Source: Piezodorus guildinii
Lineage: Eukaryota; Arthropoda; Insecta; Hemiptera; Pentatomidae
DNA length: 64,000 nucleotides
Assembly (NCBI GenBank): GCA_023052935.1
Contig: CM041295.1
Location: 109,184,711-109,248,710, forward strand
Reading direction: 5' to 3'
The notes under the pieces were generated by a model that searched no databases, was not told the origin of the DNA, and was given only the letters and a program-made list of their open reading frames with translations. Of this stretch, positions 1 through 11,820 are shown one piece after another; the stretch's first letter is position 1, and every line of letters begins with the position of its first letter. The translations under genes were made by a program, and so were the position numbers.

Positions 1-117
1 CCTTTATACCCGTCCCTATATTTTAAGGTAAGCCAATCTTATTCGAAAATTTTGTTTACTCTCAGACAGTAGTGAAAATACTTGCCATTACGTGATTGAG
101 GCGCGTTATGTACGTGA

Positions 118-480
118 TTTTCATGTACAAATAAATGACCACGAAGCTTGGACAAAGAACCCTCCCTATTTGATTGTTTTAAATATGCTATTTTGGCTGT
201 TTCATACACAAAATATTCAGTATGTACTTTTATGCAGAATTTTACATATTGGAATAATAGCTCATTACAATTTATAAACTCTCTTATATTTTTGTAACTT
301 ATCATTTTTATGCACAAATTACTACGAAGTTTGGGCAAGAAACCCTACCTAATTGATTGTTTTTAAAGTTGCTCTTTTAGCTATTTTTTTCCAACAAATA
401 TTTAAAATCTAAAGTATTATTCCAATTTATAACTCTCTTTAGTCTATAATATTTAATTTATCTTGAGAATATAGTCTTTT
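118..480. repeat. Dispersed AT-rich repeat, two tandem copies (~184 bp each)
   Basis: Two head-to-tail diverged copies share the words 'accacgaagcttgg' / 'actacgaagtttggg', 'aaccctccctatttgattg' / 'aaccctacctaattgattg' and a 'gctattttggct' / 'gctcttttagct' core. Related copies occur at 1341-1412 and 11095-11380, so this is an interspersed family that tends to lie in tandem. No coding potential or terminal repeats were seen. The family is unrecognised. Confidence 0.6.
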
Positions 481-812
481 TTTGTATATGAACTAGAATC
501 TCTTGTGCAGTAAGGAGCTTAGTTATTTACTTGTGTTGTGTGTCGTCGTATTCCAATACAGTTTTCATATGTACTATCCCCGACAGGTAACTATATAGTG
601 TACTAGTTACTGTTTTAATAAATAGAAGAATTTTAAAAAAGTACTTAAAACATTAAAACTATATATACTCAGTGCTGCTGTGTAGTGGTGGTGGGGATAG
701 TCTATTTAAGGAGCCTAATCCGACTTGTCGCAAATAAACATGCAGTGTTATTTTTGCAGTACTGCATTATTATTTTGTTTTCTGTTATGATATAATTTAA
801 ATACATTCAAAA
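481..812. other. Gene-less stretch upstream of a LINE ORF1 relic
   Basis: No open frame of note is present. It contains a short GT/GGT-rich patch near 675-695 and runs directly into the ATG of the LINE ORF1 pseudogene at 813. It may therefore be that element's 5' untranslated region. This is inferred from position only. Confidence 0.3.
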
Positions 813-1340
813 ATGGTTAACTGCAAGGTATGTGGTAAATAAGTGGGGAAAGATAAAAAAATGAAATTTTCCTGCACCAAATGTCTTAGTATTTACCACA
901 CAAAATATATCAAAATAGAAATGAGGGATCCAGAGTCTCACAAAAACTGGCATTGTATGGACTGTGTATTGTTTTCACAAACATCACCAGCCAACGAGCA
1001 TGGTACTATGATTAATTTGCTGATGGCACTCACCGAGGAGGTTAAGGAGATGAAGGCCAGGCTTCAAGAGATCGATGAGCTAAAAGAGATAAAACAAACT
1101 CTCAAAACGCAATCTTAACTCTTGTTCGAAAATATGTAGAGGTTGCCAAAATTGAGAATCTCCTCGAACAACAAAAAAATCAAGTGGAAAAACTGACTTT
1201 AGAAAACAACTTTTTAAAAGAAAAAATATTCCAATTAGAAGATCGGTTAAATAATGCCAAACAGAACTGATTAAAAAATAGCCTCGAAATCAGAGGTATC
1301 CCAGAGAGGCCAGGTGAGACTGTAACTAGGACCATATTAA
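813..1340 (+). pseudogene. Non-LTR retrotransposon ORF1 pseudogene (PHD-type zinc finger + coiled coil)
   Basis: From the ATG at 813 the frame reads MVNCKVCGK, a stop at 840, then a Cys/His-rich stretch (CTKC, YH, HCMDC) spaced like a PHD-type zinc finger. A charged heptad-like coiled coil follows. After the frame ends at 1118, a shifted frame (from about 1129) continues the coiled coil (KIENLLEQQKNQVEKL), meets a stop at about 1268, then reads LKNSLEIRGIPERPGE. That last string is the usual entry to the RNA-binding domain of insect LINE ORF1 proteins of the FP/Transposase_22 type. An intact ORF1p would be an RNA-binding chaperone of the retrotransposition particle. Two in-frame stops, one frameshift and an abrupt loss of homology at about 1340 mark it as dead. 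Clade assignment (Jockey/CR1-like) is uncertain. Confidence 0.65.
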
Positions 1341-1412
1341 CCATAGGACCATTTTAAAAATGCTCTTTTGGCTTTATTTTATTTATTTTTTAAACAGCAA
1401 ATATTCAATATA
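1341..1412. repeat. Partial copy of the dispersed ~184-bp repeat
   Basis: The words 'aaaaatgctcttttggct' and 'aaatattcaatata' match the core of the repeat at 118-480. The copy is interrupted at TA (1411-1412), which is where the mariner-like element begins. Confidence 0.5.
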
Positions 1413-2278
1413 CGAGGCATGTTTTGTAAGTACGACCGTTTTGCTATTCCGCCACCGCAGTCGGTTTCCTCCATGCGCGCTGGTTACCAACATCTCTTTT
1501 CTACGCACTGACACCATTACAGTCAGATTGTATACGTTGTTTAATGAGTGTTTAAGATGCCTCCGACAATCCTATTTCCTAGTGCTAAGGCGTAAAACCG
1601 ATCGATATTCATCGTGTGATCGTTGAAGTTTACGGACATTATGAGTGATGGAATGGTAAGGAAATGGGTGAGAGCATTTAAAGATAGCCGCACAAAAGTG
1701 CATGATAAAGAACCGAGTGGGCGTCCTTCGGTCGTTAATGAAGATTTGTGCAGAAAGTAGACGAATAGGTGAAAGAAAACAGACGCTTTTACAATTTCAT
1801 CATTGTCCGACTCCTTTTCTCAATATTCTCGTAGTGTTTTGTATCACATTGTGACCGAACACTTGAACTATCGGAAATTTTGTTTACGTTGAGTTCCAAA
1901 AATAGTGACGGATTTGCACCACACCCAACGTTTAGGCAGAGCATCGACTTTCCTTGAGCGGTACCACGATGAAGGTGAAGCTTTTTTAGAACAAATTGCT
2001 ACTGGTGACGAAACATAGGGGGCCTACGTCACACCAGAATCAAAACAAAAATCCATGGAATGGCGACCTTCATTATCACCCAAAAGAGTGAAGTTTGAGA
2101 AAACAATTTCTGCCCGGAAAATCATGTGCACAGTTTTTTGTGATAGAAAAGGAGTATTGCTAGTGGAGTTTCTGCCTCGTAATAAAACAATAAATGCAGC
2201 GTCTTATTGTGAGACATTGAAAAATCTGCGTCGGGCAATCCAGAACAAAATACGTGGCAAGTTGAGTAAAGGTACTTT
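1413..2278 (+). pseudogene. Mariner-family (Tc1/mariner) transposase pseudogene, 3'-truncated
   Basis: The element starts after a TA dinucleotide with an insect-mariner-like end (CGAGGCATGTTTTGTAAG). Fragments in several frames follow in the correct order. MVRKWVRAFKDSRTKVHDKE with SGRPSVVNEDL is the N-terminal helix-turn-helix region. FLERYHDEGEAFLEQIATGD carries the first catalytic Asp; its usual Trp codon is replaced by a stop near 2017. YVTPESKQKSMEWR and TVFCDRKGVLLVEFLP follow, the latter with the second catalytic Asp. The last clean frame (2055-2277) ends at IRGKLSKG, where satellite monomers begin, so the third Asp and the 3' inverted repeat are absent. An intact copy would be a cut-and-paste DDD transposase. 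Multiple frameshifts and stops make this one inactive. Confidence 0.85.
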
Positions 2279-5200
2279 CAAGCAGCGGCTACGTGTTGAT
2301 GCTGATAGGAAGAAATCGAAGGTTCATACTGACAGGTATCGACGGCGGACGATTGATACTGATAACATACACGTTGTCAAATGATATTGTCATAATAAAT
2401 TTATACTGATTGCATACAGCGGCTACCTGTTGATGCTGATAGGAAGGAATCGAAGGTTCATGCTGACAGGTATCGACGGCGGCCGATTGATACTGATAAC
2501 ATACAACGTTGTCCAAATGATATTGTCATAATAAATTTATACTGATTGCAGAAAGCGGCTACCTGTTGATGCTGATAGGAAGTAATCGAAGGTTCATACT
2601 GACAGGTATCGACGGCGGCCGATTGATACTGATAACATACAACGTTTTTAAAATGATATTGTTATAGTAAATATTACTGATTGAATACAGCGGCTACCTG
2701 TTGATGCTGATAGGAAGGAATCGAAGGTTCATACTGACAGGTATCGACGGCGGCCGATTGATACTGATAACATATAACGTTGTCCAAATGATATTGTCAT
2801 CGTAAATTTATACTAATTGCATACAGCGGTTACCTGTTGATGCTGATAGGAAGGAATCGAAGGTTCATACTGACAGGTATCGACGGCGGCCGATTGATAC
2901 TGATAACATACAACGTTGTCCAAATGATATTGTCATAAAAATTTATACTGATTGCATACGCGGCCGATTGATACTGATAACATACAACGTTGTCCAAATG
3001 ATATTGCCATAATAAATATATACTGATTGCATACAGCGGCTACCTGTTGATGCTGATAGGAAGGAATCGAAGGTTCACACTGACAGGTATCGACGGCGGC
3101 CGATTGATACTGATAACATATAACGTTGTCCAAATGATATTGTCATCGTAAATTATACTAATTGCATACAGCGGTTACCTGTTGATGCTGATAGGAAGGA
3201 ATCGAAGGTTCATTACTGACAGGTAAGACGGCGGCCGATTGATACTGATAACATACAACGTTGTCAAAATGATATTGTCATAGTAAATATATACTGATTG
3301 CATACAGCGGTACCTGTTGATGCTGATGGAAGGAATCGAAGGTTCATACTGACAGGTACGACGGCGGCCGATTGATACTGATAACATAAACGTTGTCAAA
3401 TGATATTTCATGTAAATTATACTATTGCATCAGCGGTACCTGTTGATGCTGATAGGAAGGAATCGAAGGTTCATACTGACAGGTATCGACGGCGGCCGAT
3501 TGATACTGATAACATACAACGTTGTCAAAATGATATTGTTATATAATATATACTGATTGAATACAGCGGCTACCTGTTGATGCAGATAGGAAGGAATCGA
3601 AGGTTCATACTGACAGGTATCGACGGCGGCCGATTGATACTGATAACATATAACGTTGTCCAAATGATATTGTCATCGTAAATTTATACTAATGCATACA
3701 GCGGTTACCTGTTGATGCTGATAGGAAGGAATCGAAGGTTCATACTGACAGGTATCGACGGCGGCCGATTGATACTGATAACATACAACGTTGTCAAAAT
3801 GATATTGTATAGTAAATATATACTGATTGATACAGCGGCTACCTGTTGATGCTGATAGGAAGGAATCGAAGGTTCATACTGACAGGTATCGACGGCGGCC
3901 GATTGATACTGATAACATATAACGTTGTCCAAATGATATTGTCATCGTAAATTTATACTATTGCATACAGCGGTTACCTGTTGATGCTGATAGGAAGGAA
4001 TCGAAGGTTCATACTGACAGGTATCGACGGCGGCCGATTGATACTGATAACATACAACGTTGTCCAAATGATATTGTCATAATAAATTTATACTGATTGC
4101 ATACGGCGGCGATTGATATGATAACATACAACGTTGTCCAAATGATATTGCCATAATAATATATACTGATTGCATACAGCGGCTACCTGTTGATGCTGAT
4201 AGGAAGGATCGAAGGTTTACAAAAATCGTAAATTTAACTAACATAAACGGTTACTGTATGTGATAGGAATCGAAGTTCATACTGCAGGTTACGGCCGTTG
4301 ATCTGATAAATAAAGTTCCTGAATTTTTCATATAATTAAGATCATACGGCGGCCGATTGATACTATAACATACAACGTTGTCCAAATGATATTGCCATAA
4401 TAAATATATACTGATTGCATACAGCGGCTACCTGTTGATGCTGATAGGAAGGAATCGAAGGTTCAACTGACAGGTATCGACGGCGGCCGATTGATACTGA
4501 TAACATAAACGTTGTCAAAATGATATTGTCATAGTAAATTATACTGATTGCATACAGCGGCTACCTGTTGATGCTGATAGGAAGGAATCGAAGTTCATAC
4601 TGACAGGTATCGACGGCGGCCGATTGATACTGATAACATACAACGTTTAAAATGATATTGTTATAGTAAATATATACTGATTGAATACAGCGGCTACCTG
4701 TTGATGCTGATAGGAAGGAATCGAAGGTTCATACTGACAGGTATCGACGGCGCGATTGATATGATAACATAAACGTTGTCAAATGATATTGTCATGTAAA
4801 TTATACTAATTGCATAAAGCGGTTACCTGTTGATGCTGATAGGAAGGAATCGAAGGTTCATACTGACAGGTATCGACGGCGGCCGATTGATACTGATAAC
4901 ATACAACGTTGTCCAAATGATATTGTCATAATAAATTTATACTGATTGCATACGCGGCCGATTGATACTATAACATACAACGTTGTCCAAATGATATTGC
5001 CATAATAAATATATACTGATTGCATACAGCGGCTACCTGTTGATGCTGATAGGAAGGAATCGAAGGTTCACACTGGACAGGTATCGACGGCGGCCGATTG
5101 ATACTGATAACATATAAAACGTTGTCAAAATGATATTGTCATAGTAAATATATACTGATTGCATACAGCGGCTACCTGTTGATGCTGATAGGAAGGAATC

Positions 5201-6717
5201 GAAGGTTCATACTGACAGGTAACGACGGCGGCCGATTGATACTGATAACATACAACGTTGTCAAAATGATATTGTCATAGTAAATATATACTGATTGCAT
5301 ACAGCGGCTACCTGTTGATGCTGATAGGAAGGAATCGAAGGTTCATTCTGACAGGTATCGACGGCGGCCGATTGAAACTGATAACAATAACGTTGTCAAA
5401 ATGATATTGTCATAGTAAATATATACTAATTGCATACAGCGGCTACCTGTTGATGCTGATAGGAAGGAATCGAAGGTTCATTACTGACAGGTAACGACGG
5501 CGGACGATTGATACTGATAACATACAACGTTGTCAAAATGATATTGTCATAAATATAATGATTGCATACAGCGTACTTTATGCTGATAGAATGAATCGAG
5601 GTTCATACTGAAGGATCGACGGCGACTATTGATACTGATAACATACAACGTTGTCCAAATGATATTGTCCATCGTAAATTTATACTAATTGCATACAGCG
5701 GTTACCTGTTGATGCTGATAAGGAAGGAATCGTAGGTTCATACTGACAGGTAACGACGGCGGCCGATTGATACTGATAACATAATCGTTGTCAAAATGAT
5801 ATTGTCATCGTAAATTTATACTAATTGCATACAGCGGTACCTGTTGATGCTGATAGGAAGGAATCGAAGGTTCATTACTGACAGGTATCGACGGCGGCCG
5901 ATTGATACTGATAACATAAACGTTGTCTAAATGATATTGTCATCGTAAATTTATACTAATTGCATACAGCGGTTACCTGTTGATGCTGATAGGAAGGAAT
6001 CGAAGGTTCATACTGACAGGTATCGACGGCGGCCGATTGATACTGATAACATACATACGTTGTCAAAATGATATTGTCATAGTAAATATATACTGATTGC
6101 ATACAGCGGCTACCTGTTGATGCTGATAGGAAGGAATCGAAGGTTAATTACTGACAGGTAACGACGGCGGCCGATTGATACTGATAACATACACGTTGTC
6201 AAAATTATATTGTCATAGTAAATATATACGATTGGATACAGCGGCTACCGTTGATGCGGGCGATTGATGCAACGTTGCAATGAATGTTCATAATGACAAT
6301 TTATACTGATTGCTACGGCGGCCGATTGATACTGATAACATACAACGTTGTCAAAATGATATTGTTATAGTAAATATATACTGATTGCATACAGCGGCTA
6401 CCTGTTGATGCTGATAGGAAGGAATCGAAGGTTCATACAGACAGGTATCGACGGCGGCCGATTGATACTGATAACATACAACGTTGTCCAAATGATATTG
6501 TCATAATAAATTTATACTGATTGCATATGGCGGCCGATTGATACTGATAACATACATACAACGTTGTCCAAATGATATTGCCATAATAAATTTATACTGA
6601 TTGCATACAGCGGCTACCTGTTGATGCTGATAGGAAGGAATCGAAGGTTCATACTGACAGGTATCGACGGCGGCCGATTGATACTGATAACATACAACGT
6701 TGTCAAAATGATATTGT
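2279..6717. repeat. Satellite array 1: ~136-bp monomer, about 32 copies
   Basis: Successive occurrences of 'ggctacctgttgatgctg' fall at 2421, 2557 and 2692, giving a 135-136-bp period kept to about 6.7 kb. Typical variants of this array are 'actgacaggtatcgacgg' and 'acatacaacgttgtcc'. Some monomers are shortened to about 60 bp (for example near 2945-3000, 4085-4170 and 4940-5020), with the 'cggccgattgatactg' block joined directly after 'attgcatac'. Parts (roughly 3130-4330, 4740-4810, 5540-5630, 6180-6310) are peppered with 1-4-base losses. No non-monomer A or B segment occurs here, unlike array 2. The array abuts the mariner pseudogene on the left and unique AT-rich DNA on the right. Confidence 0.95.
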
Positions 6718-6948
6718 CTTTTTTTATTGTCATATTATCAAATAGGAAGAGCAAGCAGGAAGGAAATTATTATAGTTATCTCGATCAACAATGTAAACAG
6801 AAGAAATTCGTCAGTTGTGCTGTTTACTGCTTTTTTTGTGATTTTTACTAGTAGGTAGATGCTACGATTTATTTCGTTTTATAATTTGAAAATGAAACTT
6901 CATATGATCATTAATTGTGCGTTGTTGTACTTTATATTCGCATTTCAG
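6718..6948. other. Gene-less stretch right of array 1
   Basis: AT-rich sequence with no recognised homology. It ends in a pyrimidine-rich run and CAG (6946-6948) that could serve as a 3' splice site for the exon-like segment that follows. Confidence 0.3.
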
Positions 6949-7164
6949 TAAATACTGTATGTTTGGTTTGTGGCCAAGAAACTGGTGAAAAACTGTACGA
7001 TTCATAGCGACTACGTTAAATAAAAGCTAATTGGTATTAAAAATATGGAAAAGAGAAAAAAAATACTGGTTACCATGTGAAATGTTACAAAAACTTTCTT
7101 GCTGTGATGAAAAAATATAGCACGAGTGAATTATCAACTTCTTCAAATTTGCCAATATCACCAG
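6949..7164 (+). pseudogene. Possible decayed exon with a Cys2...His-Cys motif
   Basis: One frame reads VCLVCGQETGEKLYDS (C-x2-C) and stops at about 7003. A different frame reads TGYHVKCYKNFLAVMKKYS (H-x2-C) followed by TSSNLPISP. The segment is bracketed by splice-like signals: pyrimidine-rich sequence plus CAG before 6949, and CAG|GTATTT at 7164/7165. The Cys and His spacing resembles small zinc-binding domains in insect transposon-associated or uncharacterised nuclear proteins, but I cannot name the family. An internal stop and frameshift argue for a relic. A chance resemblance remains possible. Confidence 0.3.
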
Positions 7165-7746
7165 GTATTTTTTATAAACTTCTATATTTTTTACTAGTTT
7201 TTATTCTTTAATTATATATTTTTGGTTCGACTACGAGGCATAAATTTGACCATTACTAAATTATATAAAGTATATTATATAATAGTTATACATATAGTAA
7301 TTGTAAATGATAATTGATATTATCATGAAAATATAAATTATTCGGATAAAGGAACATAATATCATAAGGACCAGACTAGATTAGACTGTTGACTCATAAT
7401 AGAACATAAAGTCACTCGCACAACAGTTCAAGAAGCTTGTTGATTTTAATTACCACTAAACAAATCAAGACCAGTTATTCTGAATACACAGTGAACTTAA
7501 ATTACAAAAAATGTCAACTGTATAGTGCCACAAGACTCCGTGATCTTTAATTTAAATTGAATTTCGTGCCACATAATAAGAGCTGAGAAAATTATTATCC
7601 AAACTGCCAAATGAATCGGGTGTTAAAAAACATCTGACAGACTTTTTAAATTAATCCGAAAGAGGTACCATCTGAATAATAGTATTTAAAAATTATATTA
7701 GAATGGCATGTATATATGTATCTAATATGGTAAGGGAAAATCAGAA
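7165..7746. other. Gene-less AT-rich stretch
   Basis: I see no open frame, repeat or RNA gene here. It leads into the LINE fragment at 7747. Confidence 0.4.
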
Positions 7747-8000
7747 CTGATAGAGAAAACGAAGCAGTCGATCACCCATGACATAAAGGCAAAGAGGTTA
7801 CGATGGGCAGGACGTGTGGTCAGAAGTGATCCATCCGATCCTCTCATTGAAACTATAAATGCGATGGTGGTCGGAACAAGAGGAAGACGAGAATGAGATG
7901 GGGTGACATAATCAAGAAGGAGGCAACGGAGTTCCACGCGGTGTCTCTCCAAAAGATCACCCAAGGTATGTCAAAAGACAAGCGAAAAAAAAAAAAAAAA
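7747..8000 (+). pseudogene. LINE reverse-transcriptase C-terminal fragment with poly(A) tail
   Basis: The frame starting LIEKTKQSITHDIKAKRLRW continues AGRVVRSDPSDPLIETI, the post-RT 'RRLRWAGHVVR' type motif common to endonuclease/reverse-transcriptase LINEs of insects. A +/-1 shift near 7880 gives RKTRMRWGDIIKKEATEF, the usual 'GRPRxRWxDDI' block just before the ORF end. The fragment ends in a 16-base A run (7985-8000), consistent with the retrotransposed 3' end. It is a 5'-truncated, frameshifted, dead copy. Confidence 0.7.
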
Positions 8001-8170
8001 TAATGGAATATGGCACTAAGACTGAGATGTAAGGTTAGATTTGCATTTGTCATCGAAATTTTACAGAATAAAATTGAGGGTCCAAAAAGTATTTTTAAAT
8101 TAAAAAGTTACTCAATTGGTTTAACAAATAAATAAACGATATCCGTTGATAAAGTTAAGCAGCTCCTTGT

Positions 8171-9262
8171 AAGTTCTGGTAAGCATTTCCTATTTTAAAT
8201 CTATATTAAAATACATGGTAATACGACCATGGTATATACGATGTATGGTATACACGAGTTTATGACAGACATCATTAGTTGATATAGCGAATCATAAACT
8301 CTAACAAATAATACTTTTTAACTGTTGTTGAGTTCAAATTATCATTAATAACAGATTTTGAGAGATCTCTCCACCTCTACTTGGAACTTATCTATAATTC
8401 TATCATGCAATGGGATAATCATTATAATATTATCAGGAGAATTCTCCGTGTATGTGTATTTATATTTCGACAATAAGGTCAATAGATAGTCGAATCAAAA
8501 AATAAAGAATTTTACGAATTATTCTGAAGAATTTATGAGTCAGCTAATATTATATATTTAATATTAATAATATTCTACAATATCAAAGAATAAGAGAGCG
8601 TTAGAAAGACAAAACTGGAAAACGTAAGGAGCAGAACACATCGGGAGAGAAGAAAAGATAGCGAGCGAATTCTTCGGAGGAATTTGTCTGTTCATATTTT
8701 GACAGTACCTAATGTCGAATTCACACATGAGATGGATGGTCAAAGCGTTAAATAAAACATTTTTAATGTTTTAAGTAATAAACGAATTCATTCTTTGAAG
8801 GTTTGAGCCATGCAAAATGTATGGTTGAATTAAACATCATTAACTGATATGGCAAATCGCAAAATACGACTTACATACAACACCCTTAAGCCCTGCAGAG
8901 CTCAAATATATATCAAAAAACACTATGACCGATTAGCTCTTGCTTTTAAGAATTTTTTAAGATAAGATAATGCCCATAAAAAGGAAAATCAAGAATGCAA
9001 AATGAACCTTTAAAGTCTTGAACAACCAAGTTAAATTGTCAAAGTTTAAGTGTCAGATGCAGAAAGAAAGAAAATCCAAGAACTGTCCAGAAAAAGAAAT
9101 ATATACATTTTAAAGTAATGCAAATTCACCTCCCAAAAAGTTATTGTTTAGTTTTATAACAATAATTAGTTGTTCATAGATAGACAATAAAAGAAGATTA
9201 AGACGTCAAACAACTAACTATTCATTCTAACTGCTTTTACAAGCAATGATAGTAACTTTTTG
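8171..9262. repeat. ~1.1-kb unit, copy 1 of the tandem pair
   Basis: Begins with 'taagcatttcctattttaaa'. Marker words include 'gacagacatcattagttgat', 'cttcggaggaatttgtctgt', 'tgaatttttt'-like AT runs and 'acaataattagttgttcata'. The following unit (9281-10395) repeats them all in the same order with a few percent divergence. No terminal inverted repeats or target duplications were seen. Confidence 0.8.
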
Positions 9263-9280
9263 GTCTAGTAAACCATAAAC

Positions 9281-9328
9281 CTTGTAAGCATTTCCTATTT
9301 TAAATCTATATTAAAATATTTATTTATA

Positions 9329-9372
<44 letters not shown>

Positions 9373-10395
9373 GGTATATACAAATATATGACAGACATCA
9401 TTAGTTGATATAGCGAATCATAAACTCCAACAGATAATACTTTTTAACTGTTGTTGAGTTCAAATTATCTTTAATAACAGATTTTGAGAGATATCTCCAC
9501 CTCTACTTGGAACTTCTCTCTAATTCTATCATGCAATGAATGGGATAATCATTATAATATTATCAGGAGAATTTTCCGAAAGAGTTTGTGTATTTATATT
9601 TCGACAATAAGGTCAATAGATAGTCGAATAAAAAAATGAAGAATTTTATGAATTATTCTGAAGAATTTATGAGTCAGCTAATATTATATATTTAATATTA
9701 ATAATATTCTACAATATCGAAGGTTAAGAGCTTGTGACGTTAGAAAGACAAAACTGGAAAAAGAGTAAGGAGCAGTACACATCGGGAGAGGAGAAAAGAT
9801 AGCGAATTCTTCGGAGGAATTTGTCTGTTCATATTTCGACAGTACCTAATGTCGAATTCACACATGAGATGGATGGTCAAAGCGTTAAATGGAACATTTG
9901 TAATTTTTTAAGTAATAAACGAAGGTTTGAGCCATGCAAAATGTATGGTTGAATTAAACATCATTAACTGATATGGCGAATCGCAAAATACGACTTACAT
10001 ACAACACTCTTAAGCACTGCAGAGCTCAAATATCACCATAACACAATGACCGATTAGCTCTTGCTTTTAAGAATTTTTTAAGATAAGATAATGCCCATAA
10101 AAAGGAAAATCAAGAAGAACCTTTAAAGTCTAGAACATCCAAGTTAAATTGTCAAAGTTTAAGTGTCAGATGCAGAAAGAAAATCCAAGAATCCAAACTG
10201 TCCAGAAAAAGAAAAAAGAAATATATACATTTTAAGGTAATGCAAATTCACCTTCCAATAGGTTATTGTTGTTTAGTTTTATAACAATAATTAGTTGTTC
10301 ATAGATATACAATAAAAGGAAGATTAAGACGTCAAACAATCACGTCATTTTAACTACTTTTACAAGCAATAATAGTAACTTTTTGGTCCGAACCA
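9281..10395. repeat. ~1.1-kb unit, copy 2 of the tandem pair
   Basis: Direct-repeat partner of 8171-9262. It differs by a (TG)/(TA) microsatellite at 9330-9370 near its start and small indels. Further copies are 44795-45200 (internally deleted) and 45213-46330. Confidence 0.8.
9330..9370. repeat. (TG)n(TA)n microsatellite
   Basis: A pure TA run follows a short GTGTGTG stretch. It lies at the same point of the ~1.1-kb unit as the TA run at 45263-45340. Confidence 0.95.
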
Positions 10396-11094
10396 TGAAG
10401 AACGTTTGTTTATAGTTTAATTTTAAATGACATTGTTTGATGGTTTATAATTTATATTACAAATTTAATTTTATTTATATTTATGTCCTAAGACTGCAAA
10501 GAGTGCTTTTAAAAGACTGTTCCTTTTATACTAGAATAAACAATATGGCGACAAGGCACCATTTTAAAAAACTTTATACTCTCAAGTAGTAGTATATATA
10601 GTAAGTAGCCAATTTGCGGCGGGGTACACTCAACCTTTACAAATACTGATACCATAAAACAGAGGTTTATTGAGGTTATTTAAGGTTGATTGAAAAGGGG
10701 TGTATGGTTTAGTTCATGTCGATGAGGGTCACGTGATTTTAAATTGGGCTGAAGCATGGCGTGGTGTAAATTCATAATTTAAATCCCCGTTATGGTGGGT
10801 CACGTGACCGAAAGGACCTGGAGTTGGCGCGAAACAGGGTAGTTAAAATTGGATCGAGTTCTGAATTTCTGTCTCACTACCATGATGACGTCATAAGTGG
10901 TGAAGATAATGAAGGTGGAGAGAATAGAGTAATCGCTGCTCCAGCTTGCCTCTTTCGAATCTACCGAAGAAGCTCTCGAAATAAAAGCAAAACCAAATTG
11001 TAAGCGGTTCCCGTCATCTAGCTGGATTCAATCGATAACCTTGGTTAAAACCCTGCTTCCCTTCCGGACAACATACCCGCCACGACCGCATCTG

Positions 11095-11380
11095 TCGTAC
11101 ATATTTTTTTATGCGGTATTTAGGAAAAATACTTCATTACAATTTTTAACCCTCTTGGATTTGTGTGAATTTTGAATGTGGTATTTTTTTATGTATTGAA
11201 TAAATTTTTATGTACAAATTACCACAAAATATGGACAATAAACCCTATTTGGTTGTTACTCTTTTTTTTTTTTACAGCAAATATTTTAATACGGTATTTT
11301 TGTCCGGAATTATCGAATTTTTGAAAAAAAAATACTTAATTAAAATTAAAACCCTATAAAATTGTTTCATTCCATTCGTA
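11095..11380. repeat. Dispersed ~184-bp repeat, further tandem copies
   Basis: Shares 'tgtacaaattaccac', 'aataaaccctatttggttg' and 'cagcaaatattttaatacgg' with the repeats at 118-480 and 1341-1412. Copies here are joined head to tail and partly degraded by A/T runs. Confidence 0.5.
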
Positions 11381-11617
11381 ATTTTCAATTTTTTTTTTTA
11401 TCCCTACTCCTAGTCCGAAAACTGGCGATGCAAACTAATAGAAAAAAAAAAAAAAAAGGAGGGACTAATTGAGTTTGTAAATACCAGAATGGTGTTTACA
11501 AATTACAAGAATGGTGTTTCTTTATTGAACTTATTACTAGAAAAGAAAAAAAAAATTGTCAGCCCAGAAGTTTTTACACATTTATACATGATAAATAACA
11601 ATTAAATACACATATAA

Positions 11618-11659
<42 letters not shown>

Positions 11660-11720
11660 TCTTTTCTTTTAAGAATTAAATCTAACTAAATAAAAAAATA
11701 CTAAATATCTTATATAATAT
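11381..11720. other. AT-rich simple-sequence stretch
   Basis: Holds a 15-A run, a doubled 'cagaatggtgtttac' / 'caagaatggtgtttc' word near 11488-11520, and a TA run at about 11617-11650. No gene was seen. Confidence 0.5.
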
Positions 11721-11767
11721 AGAAATTAAATAAAATACAAACTTACATTTCATTTTATTTTTTTACA

Positions 11768-11768
11768 T

Positions 11769-11818
<50 letters not shown>

Positions 11819-11820
11819 TA
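11768..11820. repeat. (TG)n(TA)n microsatellite
   Basis: Lies in the first ~545-bp unit. Corresponding tracts occur at 12321-12346 and 12869-12929 in the other copies. Confidence 0.95.

Larger units (their letters stand above)
8046..11095. repeat. Left copy of a ~3-kb duplicated segment (partner 44676-47250)
   Basis: Starting at 'catcgaaattttacagaata', this segment matches 44676-47250 in the same orientation and order. It holds two ~1.1-kb tandem units, then a shared 0.7-kb tail with 'caatatggcgacaaggcacc', 'atttgcggcggggtacactc', 'agggtcacgtg' and 'atgatgacgtcataagtgg'. The match ends near 'ccttccggacaa'. The two copies sit about 36.6 kb apart and enclose the 545-bp triplication and satellite array 2. 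No coding frame is conserved between them. Confidence 0.85.

Noticed and set aside
813..1340. Relation of the ORF1-like relic to viral proteins that share the FP-type domain
   Set aside because: Order of PHD-type finger, coiled coil and 'EIRGIPE' is that of insect LINE ORF1. Nothing viral lies nearby.
2279..6717. CRISPR-like array
   Set aside because: Monomers are contiguous with no spacer of unique sequence, the repeat is 136 bp, and the surrounding DNA is eukaryotic.
7722..8053. Minus-strand frames of 80 and 66 codons
   Set aside because: Antisense to the LINE C-terminal fragment and its poly(A) tail.
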